A stretch of DNA of 64,000 nucleotides from contig NW_004624732.1 of assembly GCF_000247695.1 (NCBI RefSeq), positions 23,845,500 through 23,909,499 of the forward strand, read 5' to 3'. Shown in pieces: positions 21,801 to 36,177 of this stretch. The DNA comes from Heterocephalus glaber (lineage: Eukaryota; Chordata; Mammalia; Rodentia; Bathyergidae). Below the pieces are notes generated by a model. That model did no database searches and was not told the origin of the DNA. It was given only the letters and a program-made list of their open reading frames with translations. The position numbers and the translations under genes are program-made. Within the stretch, counting starts at the first letter, position 1. Each line of letters opens with the position of its first letter.

Positions 21801-24800
21801 CTTTTCCTTTGCCAAAACTTAACTCTAGGTGATTTGTGGGGCCAAATATAAGGTATTTTAGTTTTAATTTTAATTTCCTCAATGATGTTGGATTTTTTTC
21901 ATATTTTAGTTACTCTTTTTGTCTTTTATGTGATTTATCCATTTTTCTTTTCTTTTTTTTTTTTTTTTTTGGTACCGGGATGGAACTTGGGACCTTGAGC
22001 TTTTGAGGCAGTGGTGGAACCACTGAGCTAAATCCCTGGCCCCAATTTATCCATTTTTCAAGTGAAAATTTCACCCTTATTTATTTGTAAGAGCTTTTTG
22101 CAGATTTTGGATTTCATAATACACACTGGAAATGGGCCACATTTTTTTCATTTCATTCATTTTTTTATTAATTTGTTTATTCTTTCTTTGTCATAATAGA
22201 AATTTTAAAATTAAATTGTTATGTGATCACCTTTGTTGGACTTCACCTTAATTGTTTTTAAGTGCTTCATGTCTCATTTAAGAAAGAACTTCTCCACTTG
22301 AATATTGTAATATTGCACATCTTTTTTTTTTAAAGAAAAATTTTCTCCGTGTTTGGCATTTATTTTGCTGTATAAGAAATATGTATATGTATAAGAAGTA
22401 TGCATTCAGCGCTGCTCTTTTTATGTGATCACTGCATTGTCCTATAATTGCTTATTGGATGCAGAACCTTCACATAATAGAGTACTCTGCAGCCGTGAAA
22501 AGAACAAAGATGCGGTGGATTACACCTGTTGTCCTAGGTACTTAGAAGGCTGAGGCAGTAGAATTCCTTGAGCCCCTGCGTTCCAGCCCAGCTGGGCAAT
22601 ATAACCAGACTCTGTCTTCAAAAGGAAAAAGCTAGGGGTGTGTAGCTAGACTGTGAGGCCCTGAGTTCCACCCCAGCACCACCACCACCAAAAATAAAAA
22701 GCAAAATAAGAGCCTTCTGTGTGTTCATGAAAGAAATCCAGCTTTATAAGATATCTACCTTCATTGTTAAATTAAAAAAAATCTTTCTACTGGAAGATGA
22801 ATTTGAGAAAAGAAATTAGATTATTAGGTTTTGTTAAATCACTACATTTATCTTGCTAAAATTTCTGTTCATTAATTTATATCTACCTAATGACATAAAG
22901 CAAATGTGGAGAGCAAAACCCCCACCTTCACCTTATTGGTAAGGCCAGTCTGAGTGACACTATTCATTAGTCTTTCTTGGAAACTAGCCTGCTCAAAGAA
23001 AGGTTTGAATATTGGAGTTCAGTATACCTGGGCTCCAATTTTGGCTCTATTTTTCCCCCCAAGTTGATCCTGTCAGCCCTTATTTTCTGTAAAATAGGCA
23101 TAGCACCCATCTCAGGTGCTATGTTGTGCGGAAAATATAGATGTATTTGATATATATGGATACTTTATTTTGTCTATTATTTATTTGGTTGATTGTTTTG
23201 GTTTTTTGAGACAGGGTCTCACTGTGTAGTTCAGGCTGGCCTCAATCTCTTGATGATCTTCCTGTCTCTGCCTCCTGAGTGCTGTGATTATAGGTGTGCA
23301 CCTCTACGCTTGGCTTATTTTGTCTATTTTAGAAATGTTTAGTCAGCAAAGAATGTTGTAAACCTTCTAGCAAAAGCATAAGCAATGGACAAATACGTTC
23401 CCAAGTGTCAACTCTCAATACTAAATTAGTGAATTTAAGGCTAAACTAATAAAAATACTAAGCTTGGGATGTTGTTGTTGATTGAGATTTTTTTTGTTTT
23501 TCTGTTGTTTTTAAAACCAGTCAACATGAATTGAAATAAATATGAGGTTACTTGTACAGATTGTTAACCACAACTCATAGTATGTAGAAATACTTTTCTT
23601 TCTTGTTTTGGTGGTACTAGGTATTGAACCCAGGGCCTCAGGCATGCTAGACAAGCATTTGACCCCTGAACTACATCTCTAGAAATAATTTTTAATGTGT
23701 TAAGGATCTCTACGTGGTCATTCAAGTAATAATGGACCACTTAATTAGATTAAAATACAGGTTGAATATCCATTATCTGAAATGCTTGAGTCCAGAGATA
23801 CTTCAGATTTTAGACTTTTTTGGATTTGGGAATTTTTGCATATTCTGTACTTAATGAGATATCCTGGGGATGGAACCTGTCATAGTTACTTTCCTCTGTT
23901 ACTGAGACACAATGCCCAACACCCACAACTTTGAAGAGGCAAGGTTTATTTTGATTCAGTTCTTATAGAGGTTTCAGTCCATAGTCGTCTGCCTGGCTCC
24001 AAGGCAGAGTGGCCTGGTTGGAGGAAGCTGCTCAGCTCCTGGCATGCAGGAAGCAGAGAGTGTGAAGGGGCAGCTGGGAAGGGAGATAGACACTTCCTGG
24101 TCAGGCCATGCCCTGCCTCCTAATAGCAAGTCAGCTGTAAGTCCCCATAATCCACCACCTTCCAAAAAGCCCTACCTGTGAGTGCACGAGACTCTTGGAG
24201 GACATCTAGGTATAAACCATAACAGTACCCAAGTCAAAACATGAAATTCATTGTTTTTTGAGATTGACTGTCACTGTGTTGCTCAGGTTGGCCTAAAACT
24301 CCTGGGCTCAAGTGATCTTCCTACCTCTACCTCCCTAGTAGCTGGGACTGCAAGTGTGTGCCACTATGCCTGGCACAGGAAATTCATGTCTTTCTTGTGT
24401 CCCTTACACATGTATCCTGAAGGTAATTTTGTACAATATTTTTAATGTAGTTGTGTTTTATCTGACCTGTCCACTGAGGTCAGGTATGAAATTTTCTTGT
24501 GGTATTATATCGACACTCAGAAAGTTTTGGACATCACAGCAGTCTTGGATTTAGAATGACGGATGTTCAACCTGTGTAATACTTACCTGATCTAATTTCA
24601 GAGAGTTCCATGAACTGGGAATGACACATTCTTAAGAATTACATTAAAACCATCTAAACTCCGGAAGCATTCCAAAGGAGAAAGAGCTAGCCCAAAGATG
24701 ACCTGCCCAAGTTGAGTCCCCAAGTTGTAAAACGAGGGGGCAGATGAGTTCATAGAAGGCCTGGAGTCCAGCCAGACCTCTGGTGATACTTCAGGTTTGG

Positions 24801-27800
24801 CACTGCTAGTAAAGATCCTCCAGGGCTGGGGATTTAGCTCAGTGGTACTGCCGCCTACCCAGAAAGCTCAAGGACCCAAGTTCGATCCCCGGTACCAAAA
24901 AAAAAAAATCTGCCAGATGGGTCCACCTTTTCACTGGGAGATGCCATAGGCCTCCTCAACCCTCAACAGCTAAGTGAGTCTCCTACATTTTAATCTCATG
25001 GCCTGATGATGGTCTCTCTGCTAGGACAGTCACAGTCACTCACAGAAACATCAAAACTCTTCTAGACCTAAGAAATTTCACCTACCTGCTGGACCTACGA
25101 GGGAGTGTCCCATCTCTACGTAAGCAAAGTGGCAGCAGCCAGCACAACCATGGCAGGAGGAGCAGGGCAGCTAAGCACAGTAAACTCTGCCCTGGTACTG
25201 TACAAATAGGATTGTAAGTACTACGGTTCATCATATAAGGTCCAGGTATACCCAAGGGTTGCAGCAAGTGTTATTGTCCTGCTCCTAACTTTGGGCTGTT
25301 TTCTGTGGATGTTTGGAGGCTAGGAAAGTGAGGATGAGGTGCCTAGAAACCTGCTTTGGTCTTTGTTGCTTTGCTTTTATGGAGCTGGCTCTTCCATCAG
25401 GTGTCCAGGGCCCCTGCACTGTGGTTAGAATGGTTCGTTGGAAGCTGGACTCGGTGGCACATGCTTGTAATCCCAGTATTCTGGGAGGCTGAGGGAAGAG
25501 GACTGCAAATTCAGAGCCAGTCTGGACTATGTAGCTAGACCCAGTTTAACAAAACAAAATGAAAGAATGACTGCTTGGGTGAGTATGTGCAGAAGCCCTG
25601 CTCAGAATGAAGAAGGCGTTTGGGTTTGTTTTGTTTTAAGGAGCCCCTCTACTCAAGTAGCTACCATGATAGTCCCAACCTCATCATTTCACAAGAGAAA
25701 GGAGGAAGTCCAGAGTAAAGTCACAATATCTCTGGGCCATATGACCTGCTGGTAGCCACTGGTGTGAGCCCAGGCCCTGGGTTGGATAGCTTGGAGCCCA
25801 TGGAGCCAACAGGGAGGACAAATGCTTCTTGTGGTGGTTAGAATCCAATACTCCTCCCTTATTTCTCAGGACCCTGTGTTCCTGTGAGATCCCCATGGAA
25901 TATTATTCCTTTTTGAGCCATCCAGGAGAGAAACCCATTGCCTGGGCTCAAGGCCTTCATCTGGCTTCTTTGTGCTTTCTGCTTTGCTTCTCCTGTGTCT
26001 TGCATAGGAATGTCCTTTGTATACCTTGAGGTTCATCTCCCCAACCTACTCTGATGGGGAAACTGAGGCCTGCTGTGTAGAATAGACCCATCCCATGTGT
26101 GCATTGGGGTCCTGATGATCTCTGGGAATGCACTGTTGACCTCTTGTCAGAATGGCTTGAGGGTGGCATCCGGGTGGCTCCTGGAGCATGTAGCTGCTGT
26201 AAGTGAGCTGGGGAGGGACAAGGGTCTGTGTTCACCAAGCACACCAGCGATTGGTCCTTGGTGTCCTAGGGTGTGGGCAGCGGCACTGAGGGTATGACAA
26301 GTGACAGTTGCTGTTCTTCTCCACCTGTTTCTTCTGTAGGCAGGGAGGACTGGGCCATGCACAGATGTGGCCCACCCCACTGTGGCTCTGTGCCTTGCAG
26401 ACTGAGGACCTCTGCTGTGTCCAGTGGAAGCTCTGGGCTGGGCACATCTGAGGGGGTACTGACCTTTTCTGCCGTCTTCAGCCCCTGGCCTCGCTTGGAA
26501 AAATCCAGTCTGCATGGTCAGACAGGACAGCTCTAGGAGCATGCAGAGTGGACAGGCATAGATCTCTCCACTGTGAGAGCTGGAGGGGGCTCAGAAAAAG
26601 TCTCTACTGCCTTGCACCTGAAAAGTCTATAGCCAGCATCACCTGCACTATGGGAGGTGCAGAATCTGGGACCTATTGCTGAAAACACAGTCGGAACCTA
26701 CCTGCAAATTACCAAGTGATTGTGAAGGTAGTGAAATCAGAGAAGCACTGATCTGGCCTTTTCACCCTCATCCTCACATGTTACAGGTGGGTAAACTGAG
26801 GCCCAGGAAGGCTGTGTTACCTGCCCCAGAACATACGAGGTACTTCCACCTAGTCTCTCTTTTTCTTTTTTCTTTTATTTAAGACAGGGTCTTGCTGTGT
26901 AGTGGCCTTGAACTCATTGTGTACCCCAAGCTGTCCTCAAACTCTCAGCGATCCTCCTGTGCCGAGTGCCGGCTTTATAGGTTGTGCCACCATGCCCGGC
27001 TGATCTCCCTTTCTAAAACATTTTTAAAAACAGCTTTATTAGAATATGATTCACATACCATCCAGTCCACTCATTTAAAGTATACGGTTCAATGTTTTAT
27101 AGAATATTCAATTAAACACACGGAACCATCACTGCAGCCGATTTCAGAACATTTTTGTCCTTTCTAAAAGTAAACTGCACCCATTAGCAGTCAGTCTCCA
27201 TTCTCTCCCTCCTCTCCCTTGGCCTACACAATCCCTGATCTTTCCCTGTCTACTCAGAATAAATTTGCCTCTTCTGATCATTTCATAACAATGACATCCT
27301 GCGACTAGCTTCTCTCACTCAGCACAATGTTTTCAAGGCTCATCCATGTTGGGCATGTGTAAAATATCATTCCTTTTCGTTGCCAAATAGTACTCCACTG
27401 TATGGGTACCATGTACCATTCTCTAGTTGATGGACATTTGGGTTGTTCCACTTTTGGGCTATTATGAGTAATGCAGCCAGAGGCTGGGCCAGGGGAGCAC
27501 CTTGCTGAGAGAGTGCTTGGTGCCTGTGCTTTGGGCTGTCTAGGTATGAGGCAGAAGAGGCAGCTTGGGTGCCTCAGTATCGGACTGGTGGGCCCTATTC
27601 TCCTCAGCAGTGACAGCCTGGGAAAGACTTCCCTGTCAAGGGGTAAGACAGAAAATGGGGCTGCCAGGGCGGTCAGGTGGGAGCTGCAGTACTGGCAAGC
27701 AGAAGGTGAGTGCTGGGCTCTGGTGGATGGGGGCCTGGTGCCCTGGGCCCTGGGTGGGCAGGGCATGGAGGGGAGGTGCCTGAGTCTCAGTTCTGACCTC

Positions 27801-30800
27801 CTCTAACCTCTTTTCTTTTGTCCAACTAACTTACAGGTGAGTTTCTTTTACTTTGTGTTTGAAGTTCATTTTTCTGACAAGTTTCAGAATTGCGGTGCAG
27901 AGGGTTTGTGGTACAACTCCCACCCCTGCCCAACACCCAGCCCCTCCCCTCGCAGGTCGCCAACATTACCGTTCCCCACTGCCCCGTGTGCATGTTCATG
28001 TGCGTGCAGGGAAAGGTGCGGAGGGAGCTCTTTTGTCTTAAAACTGCAGACAGATGGTAATGATGTGTGCCTCTCGGGTCTCTGTGGGTGTCAGAAGAGC
28101 CTCTGAAGGTGATGCCTGTTCACGCCACCTCCTGTGCAGGAAAAGAGGGACCTTGGTGCACCCCCTTGCCTGGGCTCTGTTATGGACTTCACTAATAGGC
28201 GTAGAGAGTAGTAGCTTATTTTTAACTTACATTTATTTATTTTTAGTAACTGTTACCAATGAAGTTAGGTACTTTTTTATGTTATATGCCCTCGCTTTTC
28301 TTTTCTTCTTTTTTATTTTATTTATTTTTTTGGTACTAGGGATTGAACCCAGGGTCTTCACATCAAATTACATCTCTAAACCTTTTTAAATTTTTTTTCC
28401 TTAAATTCTTTTATTGGTACATTTTAGGTATACAATACATTTACATGATCTATCTTGATTCTTATTTTTTCCCCATTCCCTGCCCTCCCTTCCCTATTTT
28501 TAAAGACTTTGTTTCCTTTTTTTCCATTTCTCATAATATTTCCTTTCCCCTACCCCTCCCACTTCCCCTACCCATTTGGACCTTTTCTTCCTATTTCACA
28601 TTATCAGTTATTCATTCTAATCATTGGTACATTTTAGGTGTACAATATAATGACATTCATCATTGGAAATTTGCACCTTTACATAATCTCTCTTGGTTCT
28701 TATTTTTCCCCTTCCCCTGCCCTCACTTCAACCCCTCCATCCCTCCCTATTTACAAAGACTTTGTTTCCATTTTTCCATTTTCTCATATTAATTCCATTC
28801 CCTTTTTTCCTTTCCTCTACTCCTCCCACTTACCCTTCCCCTTTGCCCCTTTTCTTCCTATTTCACATTATCTGTTATATCTTTTAGTCCTTATTTACAC
28901 TTTCAGTTTCTCACACTAGAGAAACTATTCGGTATTTACATGTGTGTCCTATTTATTTCACTTAAGAGTATCGCCTCAATGTGCATCCATTTAGCTATAA
29001 ATATCTCTAATTTCTCATTTTTTATGACGGAGTAGTACTCTATTTTATTTAAAAAAACACATTTTCTTTATCCAGTCTCCAGTTGATGGGCATTTGGGCT
29101 GTTTCCAATTTTAGCTATCACAAACTATGCTTCTATGAACATGGGTGCACATATATCACTGTGGTATGATTCTTTTAATTCTTTGGGGAAGATACCCAGC
29201 AGGGAACTAGCTGGGTCAAATGGGACTTCCAGTCCTAGTTCTTTGAGGTATCTCCATACTGATTTCCACAGTGGTTGCACCAGTCTACACTCCTACCAGC
29301 AGTGGAGCAGGGTTCCTCTTTCCCCACAGCCCTGACAGCATTTGTTATTGGTTGATTTCATGATAGCAGCCATTCTTTCTGGGGTGAGGTGAAATCTCAG
29401 TGTTGTTTTCATCTGCATCTCTCGAATGACCAGTGATGTTGAACATTTTTTCATATGTTTATTTGCTGCTTTTACTTCTTTGTCTGAGAAATGTCTGTTC
29501 ATTTCAAGTGCTCATTTTTGGATTGGGTCTTTAAATTTGGGAGGTCTGATCTTTTTCAGTTCTTTATAGATTCTAGATAGTAGACCTTTGTCTGAGGAAG
29601 AGCAGGTGAAGATTTTTTCCCACATTGTGGGTTGTCTCTTCACACTGCTGGTGGTTTCTCTTGCTGTGCAGAAGCTTTTTAATAAGAAGAGATCCCACTT
29701 GTTTATTGTTTGTGCTAGTTCACGGACAACAGAGGTTTTGGTCATAAACTCTTTTCCTACACCAATGGCTTCAAGAGTTCTACCTAACCTCTGTTCCAGA
29801 TGATTCAGCATTTCTATTTTAATATTTAGATCTTTAATCCATTTCGATTTTAGTTTAGTGCATGGTGAGAGATATAGGTCTTGTTTTAATCTTTGGCAGA
29901 TTGAAACCCAAATTTTCCAGCACCATTTATTAAAGAGGCTATCTTTCCTCCAGAGAGGGTGTTTGGCTCCTTTATCGAAGATGAGATGGCTGTGTCTGGA
30001 GTTGTTTTGGCATCTTCTTGATTAGAAGATTTTTAAATTTTTGAGACAGGGTCTCACTAAGTCACTCAGTTACCCAGGCTGGACTCAAACTTGTGATCCT
30101 TCTGCCTCCACCTCCTACAGTGCTAGGATTACTGTACATGCATGTGCCACCATGCTTGGCTTCTTTTTTCTTTTTTGGAAGTTAGATTATTTGAGCAACT
30201 TCTTCTTCACGCTGCCTCCTCCTCTTCCTCTTTTTCTTCCTCCTTGTCCATTTTGTGGTGCAGGAGATGAAACCCAGAGCCTTGTGCATGCTAGGCAAGT
30301 GCTCTACTGCTGAACCACAAGCCCTATACCCCTGATGCTGAGATTGAGGTTAGACATTTCTGATAAATGCTGCAGAAGTGACACGATGGCCTTGGGAGGG
30401 CATTATGTTGGAATCATGCTGTGGTGTGTCTCACTGCTTGTCTTACTTTGCTCATTGCTGAGTCAAAATACCCGACACCTGAAGTGAAGGGAGGAGAGGT
30501 TTATTTTAGCTCACAGTTTGTAGAGGTTTCAATACATAGTCGGCTGGCTCCCAGTCAGGGTGGCATGGCAAAGCAGGCAGGAGGCAGCAGCAGACAAGTA
30601 CAGAAACAGCAGAAGCAGCAGCTGGCCTGAATTTATATTTCCTCAAAACTGCAAGCCTTTTGAGTGGTGCCACCCAAACCCAGGATGGGGGACCCTTAAT
30701 CCCAGAACCACACCCTTAATTCACATTCCCACAGCCTTAATCCCAGTGTCACACCCTTAATCCACATTCAAACACCCTAATCCAGCCACCTTCGAAATTC

Positions 30801-33800
30801 TCCACCTATGAGTGTATGAGGCTTTGGGGAGACGTGTAGCTAGAAGCCATGATACTGCTGCTTACTTACTGCTTGGTGATTGAGTTAATATATTGTCTGC
30901 TAGGTTTTGCTGCTGTAAAGTTACATGTCCTTCTTTGTATGTGATAAATATCTTGGGTTGGGTATAATGGTGCTTGTCTGCAGTCCTAGCTACTCAGGGG
31001 CTGAGGTAGGAGGATCTCTTGAATCCAGAGTTTCAAGACCTGGATGTGCAACAGGGGCACAGGCTCAAAAAATAAATAAGTAAAATTAATTCTTGGGCTG
31101 AGGGAGATGTTCAGAGACTATGGTGATAGCTTCAATTCCCTCAAACTTTTTGCCTGTTGATTTTAGTATTCATTGGTGGATCTTGGCTATACCAGTTATT
31201 GTCATAGTGTTTGCCTAATGGTAGCTTTCTACTTATTTCCCTCTTTTTTCTACATTTGTATTTGGTATCACTTATTTATTTATCAGTATGGACCCACAGA
31301 TATTTATTTTATTGTGTGGGTTAACATTCAGTATTGTTATTGGATTTTTTGGTCAAAGTGTTCCACTGTGGCCATTGGGAGCCCCTTGTGGTTAGCCCCT
31401 CCATCTCTTCATTTATTTCTTTGAGCATTTTTGTCCTCACTTTGCATACTGTGAGATGCTTCAGGTTCCTCTAGTGTTTTTTCTGCCTCAACCCTGTAAG
31501 GAATCTCTAGGACATGGCTTGCTCTTTTAAACACACACACTTACCCTTTTGGAAACATTTGCTGGGATCCTTGTGTTCCAGACATGATGCCTCATCCTTG
31601 ACATTCTGTGAGAAGGTTATGTGTCTGCCCAAGGTCACCCAGGCAGTGGTCCATCATGATCAGGGGCTGGGTCTGTCGATGGCGGAGCCTTTTCCCTGCC
31701 ACATGCAGTCTCCTGATTACACACCGGTGTCACTTGCACAAGCACTTGCACACTAGCACATAAAGGCAAACACAAGACAAACAACACATGCCAGCACAGT
31801 GGGTACAGAATTCTGCTTTCTGTGTTTGCCATTCTTATAGGACCATTGGCATCCTGCCCTCCTTCCTATGGGCAGTGATGGCCTCCATTATGTTTTATGT
31901 GGCATTAATTACCCAAACCAGCAACTGTTAGAAAGTAAACAACCTGTAAATCTTGGCTGGCCCAGGCAATTGCCTCCTGTTATTGGGAACACTGTGATCT
32001 GTGCAGGAGGCCCTGCTCTGGGTTCGGCCTGCTGGGCAGAGCCACTCTGGCGCGTCCATGCCACTCCGCAGGGGCACCTGGTGGGCACGGCCCAAGGGCA
32101 GGCCAGCTGGCATGGGCTACTCTGGGCAGCACTGTAGCCTCAGCAGCTGACCTTCGAGAGATAGTCAGGTGGCCCTGGGGAGTCCCCTCCTGGGGGTGCA
32201 TCCCAGCTTGGCTGCCTCCTGACTATGTGACTTTAGGAGACTGGGTCACCTGGAGTAAAATTATGGCTGAAGGAAAGTTTATTGGTGTAGCAGAGTACAG
32301 TGACCAGCTCATGGAGAGCGCATTCCTTGCCCAGCTGTTTGGAAGTGCTGCTGGTGACCGGTGCTTGTGGAGTTCTGTCCTGTCTCATTTAATCTGCACA
32401 GCAGCTCTGTGGGGAACATTGTGCAGAGAATGAGGCCCAGAGGGGTTAAGAACTTGCCTTTGGGGGATGGAGAGGTAGCTCAGAGTTGGCCTAGCATGTT
32501 GGAGGCCCTGGGTTCAATTCTCAGCGCTGCCAAAAAACAAAAACAACAACAAAACACTTGCTCTTGGTTATGTAGCTGGGTTCCGGGAAGGTCTGGACTC
32601 AACCCCTGTATCCAGGTCCCTTCTACCTTCTTGTCCTGGTCCAGGCTGCAGGTCAGAGTCTTTGGGCTCCTTTGCAATGTGACCCTGGGCAAATTGCTAT
32701 CTCTCTAGGCCATCCTCTCCTCTTCAAAATGGGCATAATCTTATTGCACTGTGGCTCCTTCAGGGTGGTCTCCCAGTGAGACCCTGCACTGGAAGGAACT
32801 CCCTCTACCTCTCTGATGGGATTTGCATGTTTCTGTCTATTAATTAGACTCTTGCCCAAATGCCCACCTGTCTGGTTGGCCCCTGGGTGCCAACCTGGCC
32901 CTGGAAGAATAAATACCAGTCACTGTGGTTGTGAGCATATACTATGAGGCACCTGTTCCTCTTTTTTTCATTTTATGTTTTCAAATTCACAAGCAATATA
33001 TTTTGATTTTTTATATTCCTACTTTTTTTGAGCTGTATGTAATTTAAAAGGGAAAGGTGCTTCTCTACTCACTGTTGGATGTATAGATTCACAAATAGAG
33101 GGGTATATGTATAACTTACTAATTTATTTTTGTATCTAACCCAGAGCCTCACAAATGCTAGCCCAGCACTTTATAGTGTATAAAACTTATTTTAAAAGAA
33201 GAGCAGTCACATTGTGTGCATGTTTTTAGTACCTTGCTTTTCCATGTGTGTGTTCATGTGATAGTTTTTCATGTCTGATGGTTTTTCATGGTTGATCTAG
33301 GTCTGCCTAATTTTCAAAATGATCTTAATTGAAATTTCCTTTTAACTTTTAATTGGAATTAATTTTCAGTCTCAAACTATAGAAGAATTGCAAAGTTAAT
33401 GTGGTGAATTTCTGTGTATCCTTTATCAGATTTACCAATTTCTTAATTTTTTGCCATACTTGTTTTATCTCTCTTTTATACACAAACACACACACACACA
33501 CATATTTTTAACACATATAGATACAAATATAGATATGTATATCTCTAAGTATTATCTGTATCTATACATTTATATGTAGGTGGGGATGGCTATAGATATA
33601 TTGGTTATAGATATTGCTATCATCTGTATTTTCCCCTTTTTTAATCAATTGAAAGTTAGTTGTAGATAACATGATCCTTTATACACATACTGTCTATTTC
33701 CCAGAACAAGGACTTTTAGAAAAATATCACAGTTCTATTACAAAATGCAAGAAAGTTAACATTGACATAATACCAGTACTTATCATAGAACTCAATTAAT

Positions 33801-36104
33801 ATAGCCAACTATTCTGATAATGTCTTTTTTTTGGGGGGGGGCTGTCCTGGAGATGAACCCAGGGCCTTGTGCATGCTATGCAAGTGCTGCACCACTGAGC
33901 TACACCCCTAGCCCCTTGTATGTTTTATTTTACAGTGTGTTTTTGCTTTGATTCAAGAGCAGTCCAGGGTGAGGTGTTGTTTCATTTTGTCTTCAGCTGA
34001 TTTACCTGGACCCTTTTCAGTTCTCCTGTCTTCCCTAGCTATGATGCTTGTGAAGAGTCCAGGCCAGGTGACTGTGGGCTGCCTCCATTTGGGATTACTT
34101 GATGCTCCCTTGGGGTTAGATATAGGCTGTGTCCCTCAGGCAGGGGTAATAAGTATGTAACATTGTCCTTCCCCAAACCCCACCCCAAGAGGCACATGAT
34201 GCCAACTCAGCTCCCCACGTGAAGGTGTGTAGAATACCTGGTTCTCGGTAATGGCTGCATAGTATTCCACGATTCTGTAGTAACATGATCATGGGCCACA
34301 AAGGTCATTTCCAGTGCTTGCCTGTTACAGTCCTTCTGCATTGAGCAGCCTTGTATGCACCTGCGCTGGCAGCTCTGGAGATGGGTCCCGGTGCCGGGGT
34401 GACTGGCGGGTGGGCCATGTGGATTGTTACTGTTGATAAGTTGTATGTCTGATCTCCTCTTCCAACATGTGTGAGGTGAAGACATGTTGCTCCACATCTT
34501 TGTCCCTTCAGGATGTTAACAGTCTGCTTTCTATAAATGCCAACCTGACAGACTGCCTGAGCAGCAGGCATTGCACTGCTCTCTTTGGCATTTCTTTAAT
34601 CCCTCATGAGGGTGAGCAAGATTTCATGCTCTTCTGGGTTGGATAATTAGCTCCAGCTCTCTTACTGCATTGATTGTCAAGCTTGGCCAGTATTAAATAA
34701 AAACCTGTCACCTGCTGGTGCTGAGGCTGTGGGGGATCCAGTTTGGGGGAGCTGGTGGGGGCTTTCCACAGACAGCTGTGGAGGAGCTGTGATGTCTCCA
34801 TTACGTTCAGAGTATTCACGGGGAATCAGGCTGAGTAACGGAGTGCTCAAAGGAGGGGTGAGGAAGGAAGAAGCCATGAGAATGATAGGATTATGTGAAA
34901 ATGTTCAGAAGTAGTTTGAGTGGAACTCAGCTGGGGCCATTCTCTCCTGTACAGTCTGTGGCTGCTTCTTCATTACACTGGCAGAGTGGCTGCAACAAAG
35001 ACCCTTTGGTCCATAAAGCTGAAAATAGCTACTACCTGGCACTTTATGGGAAAACCTTGCCGATACCTGGGCTAGAGAAAAGGGATTGGATATTATGGGT
35101 TGTTGGAGGGATGAGGAGAAGAAAACAAGATTTACTGAGCAGGCAGGATGCCCAGTGTGAGACACAGGTATTCTACTTTGTCTCCTGTCCCTGTCCCTGA
35201 GCCCATTGCTCCTGAGTGGAACCTGCACACCTCCCTGAAGTTGGAGGGGAGGAAGTTCTGTGGCACAGACCAGGCCTCTTTGGGCAGGTTCCAAGCCATC
35301 CTTCCTGGATGGTGGTAGTGTGTAGCATGAGTCTAGCTGAGGAGCCCTCACCCTTCCCCAGGGAGGGACAGTGTGGCCTGGAGTCCCTGGACTGAAGCAG
35401 TAAGGGGTCACCAGAGTGAAGCTCACACTGCCAGTGGGTGGTGTCAGAGGCTGCCTCAATTCCTGCTATTCTTCTCAGGTCACCTTGGTTCCTGGGTTGG
35501 GCTGCAGCCACCTGCCAAGGGCTAGTTTACATCCCAGAGTGACCTGGGGCTCTTTCCCTACTAGTGGTTAAAAGGCCTTTACAGTTTGAGCAGAGGCCTG
35601 GGCCAGCTCGTTGGAGGAATTGCCTGGAAGCCATTTTCCAGTGCCACATGCCCTGTCTGGTTCCCTGTTTGGTTCTCAGCTACTTCCTCCTGCCTGTGCC
35701 AGGAGCCCCTTGAGCACCACATGCTCTGTGGGGTGCGCCCTGTGTATTGTGTTGCCTGTATTTTGGAGATGGCAGAAACCAGTGGTGTACAAGTGAGCCC
35801 CGCTCCACACTCAGGTGCTCAGCCAGGTTCCCCAGAGGCTGTCACATACTGGCAGCTGCCTATCTCTGTGTTTGCAGTTACTACTTATTTAGGGTATGTA
35901 ATTACGCTTTTCTACATGAAGATGTGATATAGAATTTTTAAATTAAATAGACTCAGCAGGGTACAGTGGGTACTGGGTAGTGTGTGAATGAATACACTAT
36001 TACCCGTGAACCTAAAGTGTAGCTGCCACAAATGGTGGGGTACAGTGAACACTGCCCCAGGGACTTCCCTCCTGAAGGGGGATGTAGAGTCAGAAATGCT
36101 CTAG

Positions 36105-36177
<73 letters not shown>

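Larger units (their letters stand above)
23758..24574. mobile_element. Ancient TIR DNA transposon, split by an LTR and a B1 SINE
   Basis: The left end CAGGTTGAATATCC (23758) and right end GGATGTTCAACCTG (to 24574) are inverted repeats with one difference. The arms (GGATTTGGGAATTTTTGCAT, GAGATATCCTGGGGATGG; then CTGAAGGTAATTTTGTACAA) belong to one nonautonomous mammalian DNA transposon. A MaLR-like LTR (23877-24230) and a B1 SINE (24245-24376) are inserted inside it. Confidence 0.75.

Noticed and set aside
28900..30022. Antisense open frames as a possible new gene
   Set aside because: They read as the C-terminal part of L1 ORF2, broken by stops.
34905..35459. 184-codon antisense open frame in intron 2
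   Set aside because: No domain, low-complexity or family pattern, no splice context; within the length expected by chance in this base composition.
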